This document shows positions 20,850 through 32,035 of a stretch of 64,000 nucleotides of DNA, in pieces. The notes beneath the pieces were generated by a model. It was not told the DNA's origin. It searched no databases and saw only the letters and a program-made list of their open reading frames with translations. How positions within the stretch are numbered: the stretch's first letter is position 1; every line of letters starts with the position of its first letter. Position numbers and translations under genes: made by a program. Source of the stretch: Sabellastarte sp. h YS-2021 (lineage: Eukaryota; Annelida; Polychaeta; Sabellida; Sabellidae); contig OZ024929.1 of assembly GCA_964017235.1 (NCBI GenBank), positions 107,121,793-107,185,792 of the forward strand, given 5' to 3'.

Positions 20850-22926
20850 TCTCTGTGAGCATTCAGAAACATTAAGGTGAAAAATAGCATCAGAGATGCC
20901 CGTACCCCACAGCCTGGGGAAATGATTTCAACACCATGAGATATAGACGTAGTGAAACAGTACAAAGATGGGGATATTTTCAGGGCACTGTCAGTTATAT
21001 AAAGCACCAAATGATGTTTAAGTAGAGAAAATAACATCTAAGAGAAAGAAAATATATGTAAAGATAAAGTATTAAAACAAGGCAATTCAATAGCAAGATG
21101 ACAGCATTAATCAGTAAACTAAAAATTACGAAGCTGTAAAACTTTTAATTGGAGAAAAGCTATCAATGGAAAAAGCACAATTATGTAAACGTGTATATAA
21201 TAATCAGTTGCAGCAATTCATATATCTTTGTCATACGAGAAAGATGTCTCAAATATGGCAGGTGAACGCACTGTGGCAGAGCCAAAGTTAAAGGTCACAC
21301 CATGATGCACACCTACACCCTCTAACCAATGTCCTTACCAAGTGTCAACCTTCTACACCTTATGGAATCAAAGAAATAAACCCAGACAAGATCTTAAAAC
21401 TCATGGTCACTATGACAAGGTCAAAAGTCAAATCAAGGTCACACCATGACATTGCACACCTACAACCAATATCCCTAACAAGTATCAACTTCCTATACCT
21501 TACGGTTTTCAAGATATAGTCCAGACAAGATTTTATAGGTTAAGGTCACTACAGCAAAGTCAAAGGTCAAATCAAGGTCACACCATGACATTGCACACCT
21601 ACACCCCTTAACCAATGTCCCTACTAAGTATCAACTTCCTACACCTTACGGTATCCGAGATATAGCCCGGACAAGATTTTATAGATCAAGGTCACCACGG
21701 CAAGGTCAAATCAAGGTCACAACATGACACTGCACAGCTACTGCATCTAACCAATGTCCCTGCCATGTACCAACTTCCTACACCATACGGTTGCCGAGAT
21801 ATAGCCTGGAACGCAAGGTCACTACGGCAAGGTCAAAGGTCAAATCAAGGTCACACCATGATGTTGCACACCTACACCCCTTAACCAATGTCCCTACCAA
21901 GTATCAACTTCCTACACCTTACTTTACCGAGATATAGCCCGGACAATATTTTATAGGTCAATGTGACTACGGCAAGGTCAAAGGTCAAATCAAGGTCACA
22001 CCATGACATTGCACACCTACTGCCCTTAACCAATGTCCCTACCAAGTAGTGCAGTAACGATGCAGTCCAACTTGGTCATAGTCGTTCGTGAGTACTGAAA
22101 TTACGACGCGTTGGTTCACACATTTTAAAGATTGATTTTTCATCAAAACTTTTATAATACACCAAAATATTACCTACCCAATAAAATCTTATGATAATTA
22201 GTGTCTTTAAAGAACACAATCATATTTTTAAGTTGTCACAGCTTTCAAGTGGAAACAACAATGGCTGCTTCCCTCAATTTTTTAACCGCAAATATAAATT
22301 TTCACGAGATTCAGTACTTTATCAGATAGGGTCAAAGATCAAACTACAAAAATTTGTTTTTTATTTAAAACCGACTAATTAATAAAATATATTTCTTCTG
22401 AAGTCCTTGACACTAGTGCGACTTTCATCAGTTCACCGTCGTCTATTAGTTCCAACGCGTCGACTCTAGTATTTCTTGACGACTTACAGCACTACTACTA
22501 AGTATCAACTTTCTACACCTTACGGTTGCCGAGCTATAGCTTGGACAAGATTTATAGGTCAAGGTCACTACGGCGAGGTCAAAGGTCAAATCAAGGTCAC
22601 ACCATGACGTTGCACACCTACATTCCCTAACCAATGTCCCTACCAAGTATCAACTTCCTACACCTTACGGTTTCCGAGATATAGCTCAGACAAGATTTTA
22701 TACGTCAAGGTCACTACGGCAAGGTCAAAGGTCAAATCAAGGTCACACCATGACGTTGCACACCTACACATCCATGATCCTAACCAATGTCCCTACCAAG
22801 TATCAACTTCCTACACCTTACGGTTTCTGAGATACAGCCCGGACAACCTTTTTCCCGCCGGCCACCCACCCATCCGGACACCATGGGTGAAAACAACACC
22901 CTGACAGCTCTTAAGGGCTGTGGGGT
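20850..22926 (+). mobile_element. Composite element: unique head, 140-bp array, terminal hairpin
   Basis: A head of about 400 bp (AGCATCAGAGATGCCCGTAC near 20888) is followed by a tandem array with AAATCAAGGTCACACCATGA at about 21434, 21573, 21712, 21846 and 21990 (134-144 bp). It ends in CCCTGACAGC...GCTGTGGGG, a hairpin at 22898-22925. A second copy with the same head starts at 35597. The array is interrupted by a hAT-like element at 22047-22494. Confidence 0.8.
22047..22494. mobile_element. Non-autonomous hAT-like element, 448 bp, 8-bp TSD
   Basis: Ends TAGTGCAGTAACGA and the inverted form of TAGTGCTGTAAGTCG. Flanks are CTACCAAG (22039-22046) and CTACTAAG (22495-22502), an 8-bp duplication with one mismatch. 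Removal restores the phrase CCTACCAAGTATCAAC of the host array monomer. It has no coding capacity. Confidence 0.87.
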
Positions 22927-23460
22927 AAAAATTATTTTAAAAATTTATAAAAAAATAACTAAGAAAGATCCAGGCCTGAGGCTCACACAAGGGAATCTGC
23001 TTATGGTCTAGTACATATATGCAAGATAAGAGAGAAATCCCTGCAATAGTCAATGAGAAAATTGGGATAAACTGTTGAAATTTTCACACTTTGGGTGGGG
23101 GGTACTTCCCTTGTAATCAGGGCAAGATGTTACGAAAAATTGTCTGGCAGCCCACTGGGCTGCCTACAGTTGGTGTTAGAGAGCCAGGTGGCCAAAGGAA
23201 GAGCCCGAAATATTTTATGATGAACTGTTCTCATCAATGTCATTAAAATTGCTAATTCCAGTTAAACTTGACTAAAACATAAAATCATGTAAAGCACTGT
23301 AGGCCCCGTGAAAAAACTTTAATGAATCCACGGCTGAAAATAATTATTTTCGAATGAATTCGCAGCTGAAAATACTTAACTTTAAATGAATTCACGGCTG
23401 AAAATAAAAAGTGTCATGGCAGATGTAAACAATGATGCAACAAGACCACTGCCGTGGTAT
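22927..23460. other. Spacer with hairpin and short minisatellite
   Basis: No gene recognised. It contains the hairpin at 23146-23164 and three copies of a roughly 37-bp unit around TGAATTCACGGCTGAAAATA (23320-23410). A GATCTCCCGCCG fragment near 23462 resembles half of the hairpin at 26668. Confidence 0.5.
23146..23164. repeat. Perfect hairpin GGCAGCCCA-C-TGGGCTGCC
   Basis: A 9-bp perfect stem with a one-base loop. A related hairpin with the same GGCAGCCC...GGGCTGCC arms lies at 26809-26845, just beyond the other end of the 23.7-26.7 kb satellite block. The pair may be termini of a separate element family. Confidence 0.75.
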
Positions 23461-23479
23461 GATCTCCCGCCGCACTACA

Positions 23480-26400
23480 TCAAAAAGTAGGTCAACAACA
23501 TATTTGACAAAACTCCTTTAAATTGAATAGTTTTGCTGTTATAAATTATTTAAATCAAAAAAGTCAAAGTAGCTATTACTGAGTTTGGCCATCGAATGGC
23601 CACATTCCAGAGTTAGAGCCACTGAATGTACATATTCCGTAGTTATGTACATGTAAGATATGCATTAAAAAGGTTTGGATATCTTCATTCCACCTCAAAG
23701 AAGGGGCCCACGGTCTTACCCTTACCCTGTGCTTTTCCACAGGTTGGTTTGAAGCTCTCCCAAAAGTAGGTGAATGAGTTATTTCAGAAAAATTGGCCAT
23801 CTGCAATACTTCTAGAGATAATTCGCATTTACTCATTTTCAGTAGGCGAGTAATTAGCTATGGGTCTGAAACTTCACTATGTGAAGGCCCCTGCAAAAGT
23901 AGGTGAATGAGTTATATGAGAAAAAATTGGCTATCTGCAATACTTTTCAGAGATAATTCACATTTACTCATTTTGAGTAGGTGAGTAATTAGCTATGGGT
24001 CTGAAACTTCACCAAGTAAAAGCTCTCCCAAAAGTAGGTGAATGAGTTATTTGAGAAAAATTGGCTATCTGCAATACTTTTAGCGATAATTCACATTTAC
24101 TCATTTTGAGTAGGTGAGTAATTAGCTATGAGTGTGAAACTTCACCAAGTGAAAGCTCTCCCAAAAGTAGGTGAATGAGTTATTTGAGAAAAATTGGCTA
24201 TCTGCAATACTATTAAGAGATAATTCACATTTACTCATTTTGAGTAGGTGAATAATTATCTATGGGTCTGAAACTTCACCAAGTGAAAGCTCTCCCAAAA
24301 GTAGGTGAATGAGTTATTTGAGAAAAATTGGCTATCTGCAATACTTTTAGAGATAATTCGCATTTACTCATTTTGAGTAGGTGAGTAATTAGCTATGGGT
24401 GTGAAACTTCACCATGTGAAAGCTCTTCCAAAAGTAGGTGAATGAGTTATTTCAGAAAAATTGGCTATCTGCAATACTTTTAGAGATAATTCGCATTTAC
24501 TCATTTTCAGTAGGTGAGTAATTAGCTATGGGTCTGAAACTTCACCATGTGAAAGGTCTCCCAAAAGTAGGTGAATGAGTTATTTGAGAAAAATTGGCTA
24601 AGTACAATACTTTTAAGAGATAATTCGCATTTACTCATTTTGAGTAGGTGAGTAATTATCTACGGGTCTGAAACTTCACCATGTGAAAGCTCTCCCAAAA
24701 GCAGATGAATGAGTTATTTGAGAAAAAATTGGCTATCTGCAATACTTTTAGAGATAATTCACATTTACTCATTTTGAGTAGGTGAGTAATTAGCTATGGG
24801 TCTGAAACTTCACCAAGTGAAAGCTCTCCCAAAAGTAGGTGAATGAGTTATTTGAGAAAAATTGGCTATCTGCAATACTTTTAGCGATAATTCGCATTTA
24901 CTCATTTTGAGTAGGTGAGTAATTAGCTATGGGTGTGAAACTTCACCAAGTGAAAGTTCTCCCAAAAGTAGCTGAATGAGTTATTTGAGAAAAATTGGCT
25001 ATCTGCAATACTTTTAGAGATAATTCGCATTTACTCATTTTGAGTAGGTGAGTAATTAGCTATGGGTCTGAAACTTCACCATGTGAAAGCTCTCCCAAAA
25101 GTAGGTGAACGAGTTATTTGAGAAAAATTGGCTATCTGCAATACTTTTAGCGATAATTCGCATTTACTCATTTTCAGTAGGTGAGTAATTATCTATGGGT
25201 CTGAAACTTCACCATGTGAAAGCTCTCCCAAAAGTAGATGAAGGATTTATTTGAGAAAAATTGGCTATCTGCAATACTTTTAGAGATAATTCGCATTTAC
25301 TCATTTTGAGTAGGTGAGTAATTAGCTATGGGTCTGAAACTTCATCAAGTGAAAGCTCTCCCAAAAGTAGGTGAATGAGTTATTTGAGAAAAATTGGCTA
25401 TCTGCAATACTTTTAGAGATAATTCGCATTTACTCATTTTCAGTAGGTGAGTAATTAGCTACGAGTCTGAAACTTCACCATGTGAAAGCTCTCCCAAAAG
25501 TAGATGAATGACTTAAAAAGTAGATGAACAACTTGTTTGAGAGAAATTGTGTAGCTGCAATACTTTTGAAGATATAAGGCATTTACTCATTATGGTTATC
25601 ATTAAAAATTGACAAAGTAGCTATTACGGTTTGCGAGATATTTGTCATTTTTCACATTTTCACCAAAAGTAGCAATAAAGTAGCCATTATTCACTTGTAC
25701 ATTGAGCAACAGTTGTGAAACTTAAATATGTTACAGTTCACAAAAAAGTAGATGAACAACTTATTTGAGAGAAATTGTGTAGCTGCAATACTTTTGAAGA
25801 TATAAGACGTTTACTCATTATAGTTATCATTAAAAATTGACAAAGTAGCTATTACTCACTTAGCTATGGAGATACACTTCCAAACTAGTGACCATGTTGT
25901 AGCTGTAGAGATAGTAGCTGACCAACATATTGGAACAAAATTGTGTAGCTGCAATACTTTTGAAGATATAAGCCATTTACTCATTATGGTTATCATCAAA
26001 GTAGCTATTACTCAGTTAGCTATGGAGTTACAGCTGTGAAAATTCACAATACAGTATATCCAAAAGATAGGTGAACAACATATTCAACAAAAATCCTCTA
26101 TATTCAATAGTTTTTGAGTTATAAGTGACTTGCTCAATGGTCAAAGGTTAAACTTAGTATAGCTATTACTCAGTTAGCTATGGTGCTACACCTTGGACAC
26201 CGCACCATGATATAGTACATGAAGGAGTTGTTGAACAACATATTTCAGGCCAATATTGTAAGTAACAGTTACAAAGACAAAATCAATTTACTCATTTTGC
26301 TCATTGTTAATACCAGAAAATAGCTATTACTCACTTAGCTATGAAGATAGAACCCTAAAAATGGTACCATCTTGTAGGCATGGAGAAAGTAGCTGAACAA

Positions 26401-26692
26401 CGTATTTTACAGAAACACTCTAAATGCAGTCGTTTTGGAGTTATGAGCACTTTACTCAAAGTAGCCACCATTGCTATTACTCACTTAGCTATGGTCCTAG
26501 GTGTGAAATAACAGCATCAAATGAAAGGACATAAGCAATAAGGTCATCAAAAACATTGAAAAGGCCAAGGAGAAACAACCAGTGTGTTGTACAGCCCTTT
26601 ATAAAAGCATGACACACACTCAATAACACACGAACACACGCACTCACGCACGGAATGCGTTTTATAATCTCCCGCCCGGCCGGCGGGAGATA
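23480..26692 (+). mobile_element. Second copy of the 133/166-bp satellite element with hairpin end
   Basis: Order: short 166-type fragment (23480-23600), a patch of other sequence, about 13 units of the 133-bp monomer (23755-25515), 166-bp type units (25510-26480), a CA/CACG-rich microsatellite (26608-26655), and the hairpin TCTCCCGCC...GGCGGGAGA (26668-26690) followed by TAATTAG. This is the same order as 701-5975, which supports treating arrays and terminus as one mobile unit. Confidence 0.8.
26668..26690 (+). repeat. Terminal hairpin of the satellite element
   Basis: TCTCCCGCC-CGGC-CGGCGGGAGA class hairpin with a strong stem of nine or more pairs, preceded by a CA-rich microsatellite and followed immediately by TAATTAG. 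Equivalent hairpins are at 5951-5975 and, inverted, at 61776-61806. Each has a different loop but keeps CTCCCG...CGGGAG arms. Confidence 0.88.
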
Positions 26693-26808
26693 ATTAGAAC
26701 TATTTCAACCATTGTTTTGTAAAATAAAGCTATAATATATCGAAATATGTACGCATTTATGTATTTTATTTGCTTAGTAGCCCTTCGGTCAGCCTATCAG
26801 TTTACAAT

Positions 26809-26845
26809 GGCAGCCCGGTCGAATTTTCGGCAGAGTCGGGCTGCC
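26809..26845. repeat. Hairpin GGCAGCCCG...CGGGCTGCC
   Basis: Nine-base arms with a loop of about 19 bases. The stem is the counterpart of the hairpin at 23146-23164. The downstream GAACAGACAAACCAACAGAC stretch is the kind of CAGA/CAAA tract that sits beside other hairpin termini here. Confidence 0.65.
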
Positions 26846-26849
26846 GGAC

Positions 26850-27299
26850 CACTGGAAATATCGGGGGAACAGACAAACCAACAGACCTGCATGCCTTGAA
26901 CACTTTTTCATCGTAGGTAGATAAGGTCTCTTTTTAAATTAACAGCATGTCGCTGGGCTTTGTAGTTTTGGAGAAGTGATGCCATAATGTCAGCTGACTG
27001 ACAAATGGCACGTCTGATCAAAACACATTAAAAAGTACAAAAATATGAGGTAAAAGTTTATAATTTCTTCAGATTCACACTTTATTTCAAGTATTTACAG
27101 TGCAAGTTGATAGTTATACATAAAATGGTACACTGATATATATCTTTGCACATTGATATTGTCAACTGGTAGCAAAAAAATAAATATCACAAATATCAAT
27201 AAATGATGCACCCTCTATCTGGCAGTGATCAATAAAACTGGTGTGAAAACAAATAAGCATCCTTAATGTGTTGTTAAATAATATCTTACCTGTATCAGT
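26850..27299. other. Probable intron or 3' flank of the minus-strand gene
   Basis: No further coding exon with both splice borders could be identified. The DNA is AT-rich and mostly low copy. A TTTGTTTTTA-rich upstream stretch gives no clear polyadenylation signal that I would assign. Confidence 0.3.
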
Positions 27300-27415
27300 A
27301 AGCAATGAAGCAAACAACAAGCAAGAGTATGTGTTGTGGTCACTGTCCTGTGTAAACCTATGAGCCAGTCTCAGAGTTTTTTCTTCAATAACTAAAGTGG
27401 GATTTCTAAAACAAA
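27300..27415 (-). CDS. Coding exon of an unidentified gene (downstream exon)
   Basis: Minus-strand exon of 116 bp with a polypyrimidine acceptor (GCTTTGTTTTAG at the upper border) and a consensus donor (ACAG then GTAAGATA at the lower border). It reads NPTLVIEEKTLRLAHRFTQD followed by SDHNTYSCLLFASLLTDTG. The exon enters in phase 2 and leaves in phase 1. The preceding exon at 29983-30096 leaves in phase 2 (TAC AG), so the two join without a stop. The leucine-rich, helical pattern suggests an alpha-helical (possibly HEAT-like) protein, but I do not recognise the family. Introns on both sides hold satellite fragments. Confidence 0.72.
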
Positions 27416-27529
27416 GCATAGCAATAATGTTGATCGACACGTGATTTGAACTGATAATGTATAATAACCCTAATTTTCTTACAATTTAACAGAAAATACC
27501 AAGCCTCATCAAGAAAGAACCCCAGCCCG

Positions 27530-27655
27530 TAGGATGTAGGTACAAGTAAATGGGCAACAACACTGAGATTTGGGAAAATCTTAGGAACAACTTCACTTGT
27601 AAGAAGTATACTGAACCCACAAGATGCTATTTGATGTAAGATTGACAAGCTATGA
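27530..27655 (-). pseudogene. Possible exon relic, duplicated at 30775-30880
   Basis: On the minus strand it reads ILLTSEVVPKIFPNLSVVAH. A diverged partner at 30775-30880 reads ILLITEVVPKIIQNVNVVAH. The nucleotide pair differs at many sites while the protein pair is more alike. Both are followed (plus-strand rightward) by 147-bp satellite units, so they may be simply the edge of a repeat. No good splice borders are seen. It lies inside the intron between the two supported exons, and inserting it would break their phase. Confidence 0.3.
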
Positions 27656-28080
27656 TTTCTTACAAGTTGTTTTCATATTTTGATCCCCTAGAACCAACTG
27701 TAAAGGAGATATAAGGTATTTTTAGCATGATGACTGTATATGACCTTGAAGCAGGGGCCAAAGGTCAAATTTCACACTTGCAAAAGATTCATAGGCCATG
27801 ATGTCTTATAAAATGCTTTCACATTTTGAAGTCCTAGAACCAATAATCTGGGAAATATAAGAGCTTTTTAATATAATAACGCCACATGACCTTGAAGCAG
27901 GGGTCAAAAGTCAAATTGGACACTTGCAAAAGCTTCACAGACCATGATTTCCTACAAGTTGTTTTCTCATTCTGAAACCCTAGTACCAATGAGGTGTAAG
28001 GCTGTAAGCATTGTTCTACTGAACTCGGTGGCTCAACAAAAGCAACCATTAATCCCCTCACTGAAAGGTTAAAATTTTAA
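27656..28080. repeat. 147-bp family tandem units in intron
   Basis: About three units with GACCTTGAAGCAGGGGCCAA (27743) and GACCTTGAAGCAGGGGTCAA (27889), about 147 bp apart, each followed by CACTTGCAAAAG and CCATGAT(T/G)TC. Clearly related to the array at 19036-19640. Confidence 0.8.
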
Positions 28081-28449
28081 GCATTTCTTATAAATGTTAC
28101 TGGACTGTAAAAGTTGAGTCCCTCATAAAAAAATTACTTTATTAGAAAATAAAAATCTTACATGTTCAAGAAATAATTTTAAAATATAATCTTTCTGAAC
28201 ATTATAAATTAATTCATTTTTTTTCTACAGATATTTTTTTAATAATAATACCAATTGTACTTATCACAACTATGTTTTAAGTAAAGTAATGGTACACTTC
28301 TGCTGTTTTCACTACTCGTTTTGACAATGTGACACTATTTATAGCAAATTTCTGATATTTTGTTTCCAGAGAACATTTAAAATTTATTTTGTGTGTTTCA
28401 CAATTTTCACTCTCCACTTAATGTGCATTATACTTTTTCACATTTAATA

Positions 28450-28575
28450 TATTCATGTATGCTAACATATAAAACTTAAAGTATTTGAAAATGTATTTGA
28501 AATACTTTTGAAAAGTATTTGCATTTGAAGAAAATAAAAGTATTTGCATTTGCATTAAAATATTTTTGAAAGCAT
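28450..28575 (-). mobile_element. Solo end resembling a hAT terminus
   Basis: A run of AAAGTATTTGAAAATGTATT and similar ATTTGAAATAC motifs ends at GACCCC. This AAATACTTTT-type subterminal repetition is seen at ends of some hAT elements, and a partner-like stretch with the canonical CAGGCCTGGGCAAA start lies at 51559-51700. No second end or duplication was found. Confidence 0.35.
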
Positions 28576-28589
28576 TTGACCCCAAATCT

Positions 28590-28939
28590 AAAATCTGATA
28601 AGGCTGCCATTTTGTTTTCAAAACAAGGCCAACATAAACTTTCAGGCAAACTTTCCTAGCCATTTACATTTTGTAAAATCTTACAAAGCTGGTTGCAATA
28701 TTTTAAGTTTAAGAACATATTAATACCTTTTAAACAATCAGCTATGGCTGCCATGTTGATTTTTAAAAAAGGATAATTTTTTTACAGACATGCTTGTACA
28801 GTCACAAATATTCTCTGCAAACTTGGTGCAAATATCTTCATAAATGATTGAGATATAAAGGTTGATGAAAAATATGACAAACCCATACACACAGGCTTGC
28901 ATGGAAGACATTTCATAACCTCCCAGGCCAGTGGGTTAT
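28590..28939 (+). mobile_element. Hairpin-ended repeat, copy A
   Basis: Starts around GCTGCCATTTTGTTTTCAAA and proceeds through TTTCCTAGCCATTTACATTTTG to a CATACACACAGGC tract and the hairpin ATAACC-TCCCAGGCCAG-TGGGTTAT (28915-28939). A second copy occupies 31140-32030 and carries a hAT-like insertion. Confidence 0.75.
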
Positions 28940-28984
28940 AGAAATGCAACTGTAGTAACATTGGTTTAATAGAGCCCCTTTTTC

Positions 28985-29660
28985 AATAAAGAAGTTTAAG
29001 ACCACAAAGTACTTAAAGCATTGCCATTGCAACAACTGTTGCCAGATACCCTGTAAAACCTAATCAGCTCTATATCCTCTTGGGTTGAACATATCCTGAA
29101 AATTTGGTGAAAATCCATGCATGGTTTTGGCTGTGGAACACCCACAAACTTTAGGACCCAAATCTCTTACAGTGTTGACATGGTAACAGTTGTTGCCAGA
29201 TAACTCCCAAAGCCTAATCAACTCTAGATACTCTTGGAGTACACATATCCTGAAAATTTGGTGAATATCTGTGCATGGGTTTAGGCTGAGGAACACCCAG
29301 AAACTTAAAGGCTCAAAAATGTTTAAAGTGTTGCCATAGCAACGGTTTTTGCCAGATACCCCCAAAACCTAATCAGCTCCAGATCATCTTGGGGTAAACA
29401 TATCCTTAAGATTTGGTGAAAATCTGTGCATGGGTTTAGGCTGTGGAACAACCACAAACTTTAAACAAAAAAATCTTACAAGTGTTGCCCTGCCACAGTT
29501 GTTGCCAGATACCCCCAAAGCCTAATCAGCTCTAGTTCCTCTTGGAATAAACATACCCTGAAAATTAGGTGCATGGGTTTAGGCTGTGGAACACCCACAG
29601 TCTTTATGCCAGGACAGCTCAGGGGACAACTATAACCCCAGCCTTTATGGGCTGGGATTA
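28985..29660 (+). repeat. 153-bp tandem array, 4 copies, ending in a hairpin
   Basis: TTGCCAGATACCC-type phrases recur at about 29041, 29193, 29349 and 29502 (152-156 bp), with GAAAATTTGGTGAAAATC and GGAACACCCACAAACTTTA in each unit. The array ends at the strong hairpin CCCAGCC-TTTAT-GGGCTGGG (29637-29656) followed by ATTAAAAAAC. A single truncated unit is at 32040-32230. Confidence 0.88.
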
Positions 29661-29982
29661 AAAAACTATTAATTTCTCCTTCAAAAGCTGTTGTACTAAG
29701 ACACACTTTAAAATGGTGTTGTTTATTTTGTTTATAAATATTTCAGTATACAAATAATTGTCACATACCACATTTTAATGGACTAGACTAAAAATGCAAA
29801 AAGTGTCTACTTCAGGTTATTTAAAATATGTTTACTATCTCTTTATATGCTTCACATACCACCAAAAAATAAATCTTTTGAAACACTTTTCAAACAAGGT
29901 AATCTATAGGACATACAAAGTTTTACAAAATATTAAACTTTTTGATTCAGAACCATAGAAGAACAGTTTGATTTTGACTCAC
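29661..29982. other. Intron sequence, nothing recognised
   Basis: AT-rich, low-copy DNA between a hairpin-ended array and the coding exon at 29983. No open frame, repeat or RNA gene is supported. Confidence 0.4.
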
Positions 29983-30096
29983 CTGTAATGATTTGCATGC
30001 AAAATAACTGGTGTTCCGACAGGTCTTTTATCCCACAAGATATTCCTTGTTGCAGGAAAGCTGAGCAACATTGCAGCTCCAGCATCTTGATTTTGC
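29983..30096 (-). CDS. Coding exon of an unidentified gene (upstream exon)
   Basis: Minus-strand exon of 114 bp. The acceptor is TTTTTACTTCAG at the upper border; the donor is TTACAG then GTGAGTC at the lower border. It reads QNQDAGAAMLLSFPATRNIL followed by WDKRPVGTPVILHANHY, with one extra base at the 5' end and AG at the 3' end. Joined to the exon at 27300-27415 the split codon is AGA (Arg) and the reading continues NPTLVIEEK. Two exons with matching phase and good splice sites make a real gene likely. I cannot name it. It needs an upstream exon ending two bases into a codon, which I did not find. Confidence 0.72.
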
Positions 30097-30890
30097 CTGA
30101 AGTAAAAAGTACAATACACTTATAAAAACACCTCTAATTTTCACAAACTTCATGACGCAACTAAAGTTAATAAACATGCGAGAACTTTTTCAACAGTTCG
30201 TCTAACTATAGATGAATTCTTAGGTAAAATTATAGAGTCCAAAGTTTAACAGTTAAACAACATTCAAAATCACTCATTCTTCTATGTAGATTGGAGTTTT
30301 GATTCCAGCATCAACATACCGTGATGCTGCTCAGAGTTATGAGTTTTATTTAAAGATTACAAATGTGGTAATAAATAGTGAAACAATTCGGCACTTGTTT
30401 ATGCAACACAATCCTAATGTTGTCAAATGGATAAAAAAAACTTAATCAAAACTACTGAATTTATCCGTATAAACATTCCTCCCTATTAAACTCCCCCATC
30501 CTCTCTACCTTTATAAAGGTCATTTTTACATCCCCCTCAACAGCCACCATCTTGGCGATTCTGGGATTCCGAAAAAAGATGCATTTTATTAATTCCCAAA
30601 TCAACTAGAAAAAGGTTTTTGCAAACAAAAAAGAAGCGGCCTGGATGGCGACTTGGGTTATTAAAGCTGTAATAGTTGTAAGCAGAATGTAAGCTTTACT
30701 ATTTTGTATCTGATGGAAAAGTGGATTATTTAAAATACTCAGCCTAGGCGGGCAAGAACCAGAGTCCACAGATATAATTAAATGGGCAACAACATTTACA
30801 TTTTGGATAATCTTAGGAACAACTTCTGTTATAAGAAGTATACAGAATTCAATAAATGTTGTCAGATGTAAGATTCACAGGCCGTGATTT
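30097..30890. other. Upstream intron or 5' region of the minus-strand gene
   Basis: No further exon is certain. A minus-strand ATG in the context CAAGATGGTGGCTG (near 30553) opens a short frame MVAVEGDVKMTFIK followed by a GTAGAG donor-like site, but its phase does not fit the next exon. The repeat edge at 30775-30880 pairs with 27530-27655. Confidence 0.3.
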
Positions 30891-31135
30891 CTTACAAGTT
30901 GTTTTATATTTTGATGGCCTAGAAGTTCTAGGCTAGAACCATTTATAAGGGAGATATAAGGCCCCTTTAGCATGATAACACTACATGACCTTAAAGCAGG
31001 GGTTAAAGATCAAATTTGACACTTGCAAAAGACTTGCAGACCATGATTTCCAGGAAGTTGTTTTCTCATTCAAAACCCCTATGACCAATGATAAGGGAGA
31101 TGTTAGGGCTTTTTGACATGCCGCCCCCCATTTGA
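30891..31135. repeat. 147-bp family units
   Basis: About 1.6 units with GACCTTAAAGCAGGGGTTAA and CACTTGCAAAAGAC, diverged from 27656-28080. They adjoin the second copy of the hairpin-ended repeat, just as the units at 27656 precede copy A. Confidence 0.75.
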
Positions 31136-31139
31136 CATA

Positions 31140-32035
31140 AAAGATGTGATATGGCAGGCATTTTGTTTTCAAAACAAGGCCAAAATTACTCTCAGACAAG
31201 CTTTCCTAGCCATTTACATTTTGTGTAAATCTGACACAGCTAGCTGCAATATTTTAAATTTTACAATATAATAATGATTTTCAAGCAAATCGGCTATAGC
31301 AGCCATTAGTGCTGGGAGATCGCTTGGATTTTACCTGTCGATGTTCGTATCGGAAATTTGTCAACAAACTTCGAACATTTCCGATCATGGAGTCGAAAGT
31401 GTAAACCAGACAGAAAAATCAAATATTAAATTATAAACCAGCAAATACACACAAATTATCACAAATATAACCAAAATATAACCTAAAAGCCATTCACAGA
31501 CGTCTCTCTCACTAACAGACCATGCTTGATGTATCTTGACTTTTGATTGGCTAATTTTATGATTACCTTGACAACAGTGGGAAAACCCCAAGGTATTTCT
31601 ATTTACGTTAGTTTTGTGATTTTAACTGATGAATATTTCAGGTTTTACATAATATTACCCAGGTTAGTGTTTTATTGTAACCAAAAAGCTACAAAGAAAT
31701 GAATTTAGCAAATATCGGTTGTACTTAAATTTTACCGATCATTGATTGGCAATGAGCCAGCGAGCGATAATACCGAAGTTTGCAAACATCGTCCCAGCAC
31801 TAGCAGCCATGTTGGTTTTTTCTTAAATGAGTACCATAATTTTTTACAGACATGTTTTTTTCACAGCCATAAACTGGCTCTGCAAATTTAGTGAAGATAT
31901 CTTCAAAACTGAACAAGATATAAAGCTTGATTAAAAAATACGACAAACACTCACATGCATGCAGACACACAGGCACGCGGCACACAGAAGTTGATTCATA
32001 ATCTGCCAACTCTGGCCTTGGCCATTGGGAGATTA
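31140..32035 (+). mobile_element. Hairpin-ended repeat, copy B, with nested hAT-like element
   Basis: Homologous to 28590-28939, including GCATTTTGTTTTCAAAACAA and TTTCCTAGCCATTTACATTT. It ends with a CACATGCATGCAGACACACA tract and an imperfect hairpin AATCTGCC...GGGAGATT (about 32008-32034). The hAT-like element at 31307-31802 splits it inside GCAGCCAT. Confidence 0.78.
31307..31802. mobile_element. Non-autonomous hAT-like element, 496 bp, perfect 8-bp TSD
   Basis: Inverted ends TAGTGCTGGGA and TCCCAGCACTA, flanked by GCAGCCAT on both sides (31299-31306 and 31803-31810). The homologous place in copy A (28590-28939) reads GCTGCCATGTTG without interruption, so the empty site is present in the same window. 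There is no transposase reading frame. Confidence 0.95.

Noticed and set aside
24000..25500. Functional centromere satellite
   Set aside because: The arrays are short, dispersed, end in mobile-element termini and alternate with single-copy DNA. Nothing in the sequence supports centromere function.
30500..30560. First exon starting MVAVEGDVKMTFIK on the minus strand
   Set aside because: Its donor leaves in phase 0, but the next supported exon needs two bases from upstream.
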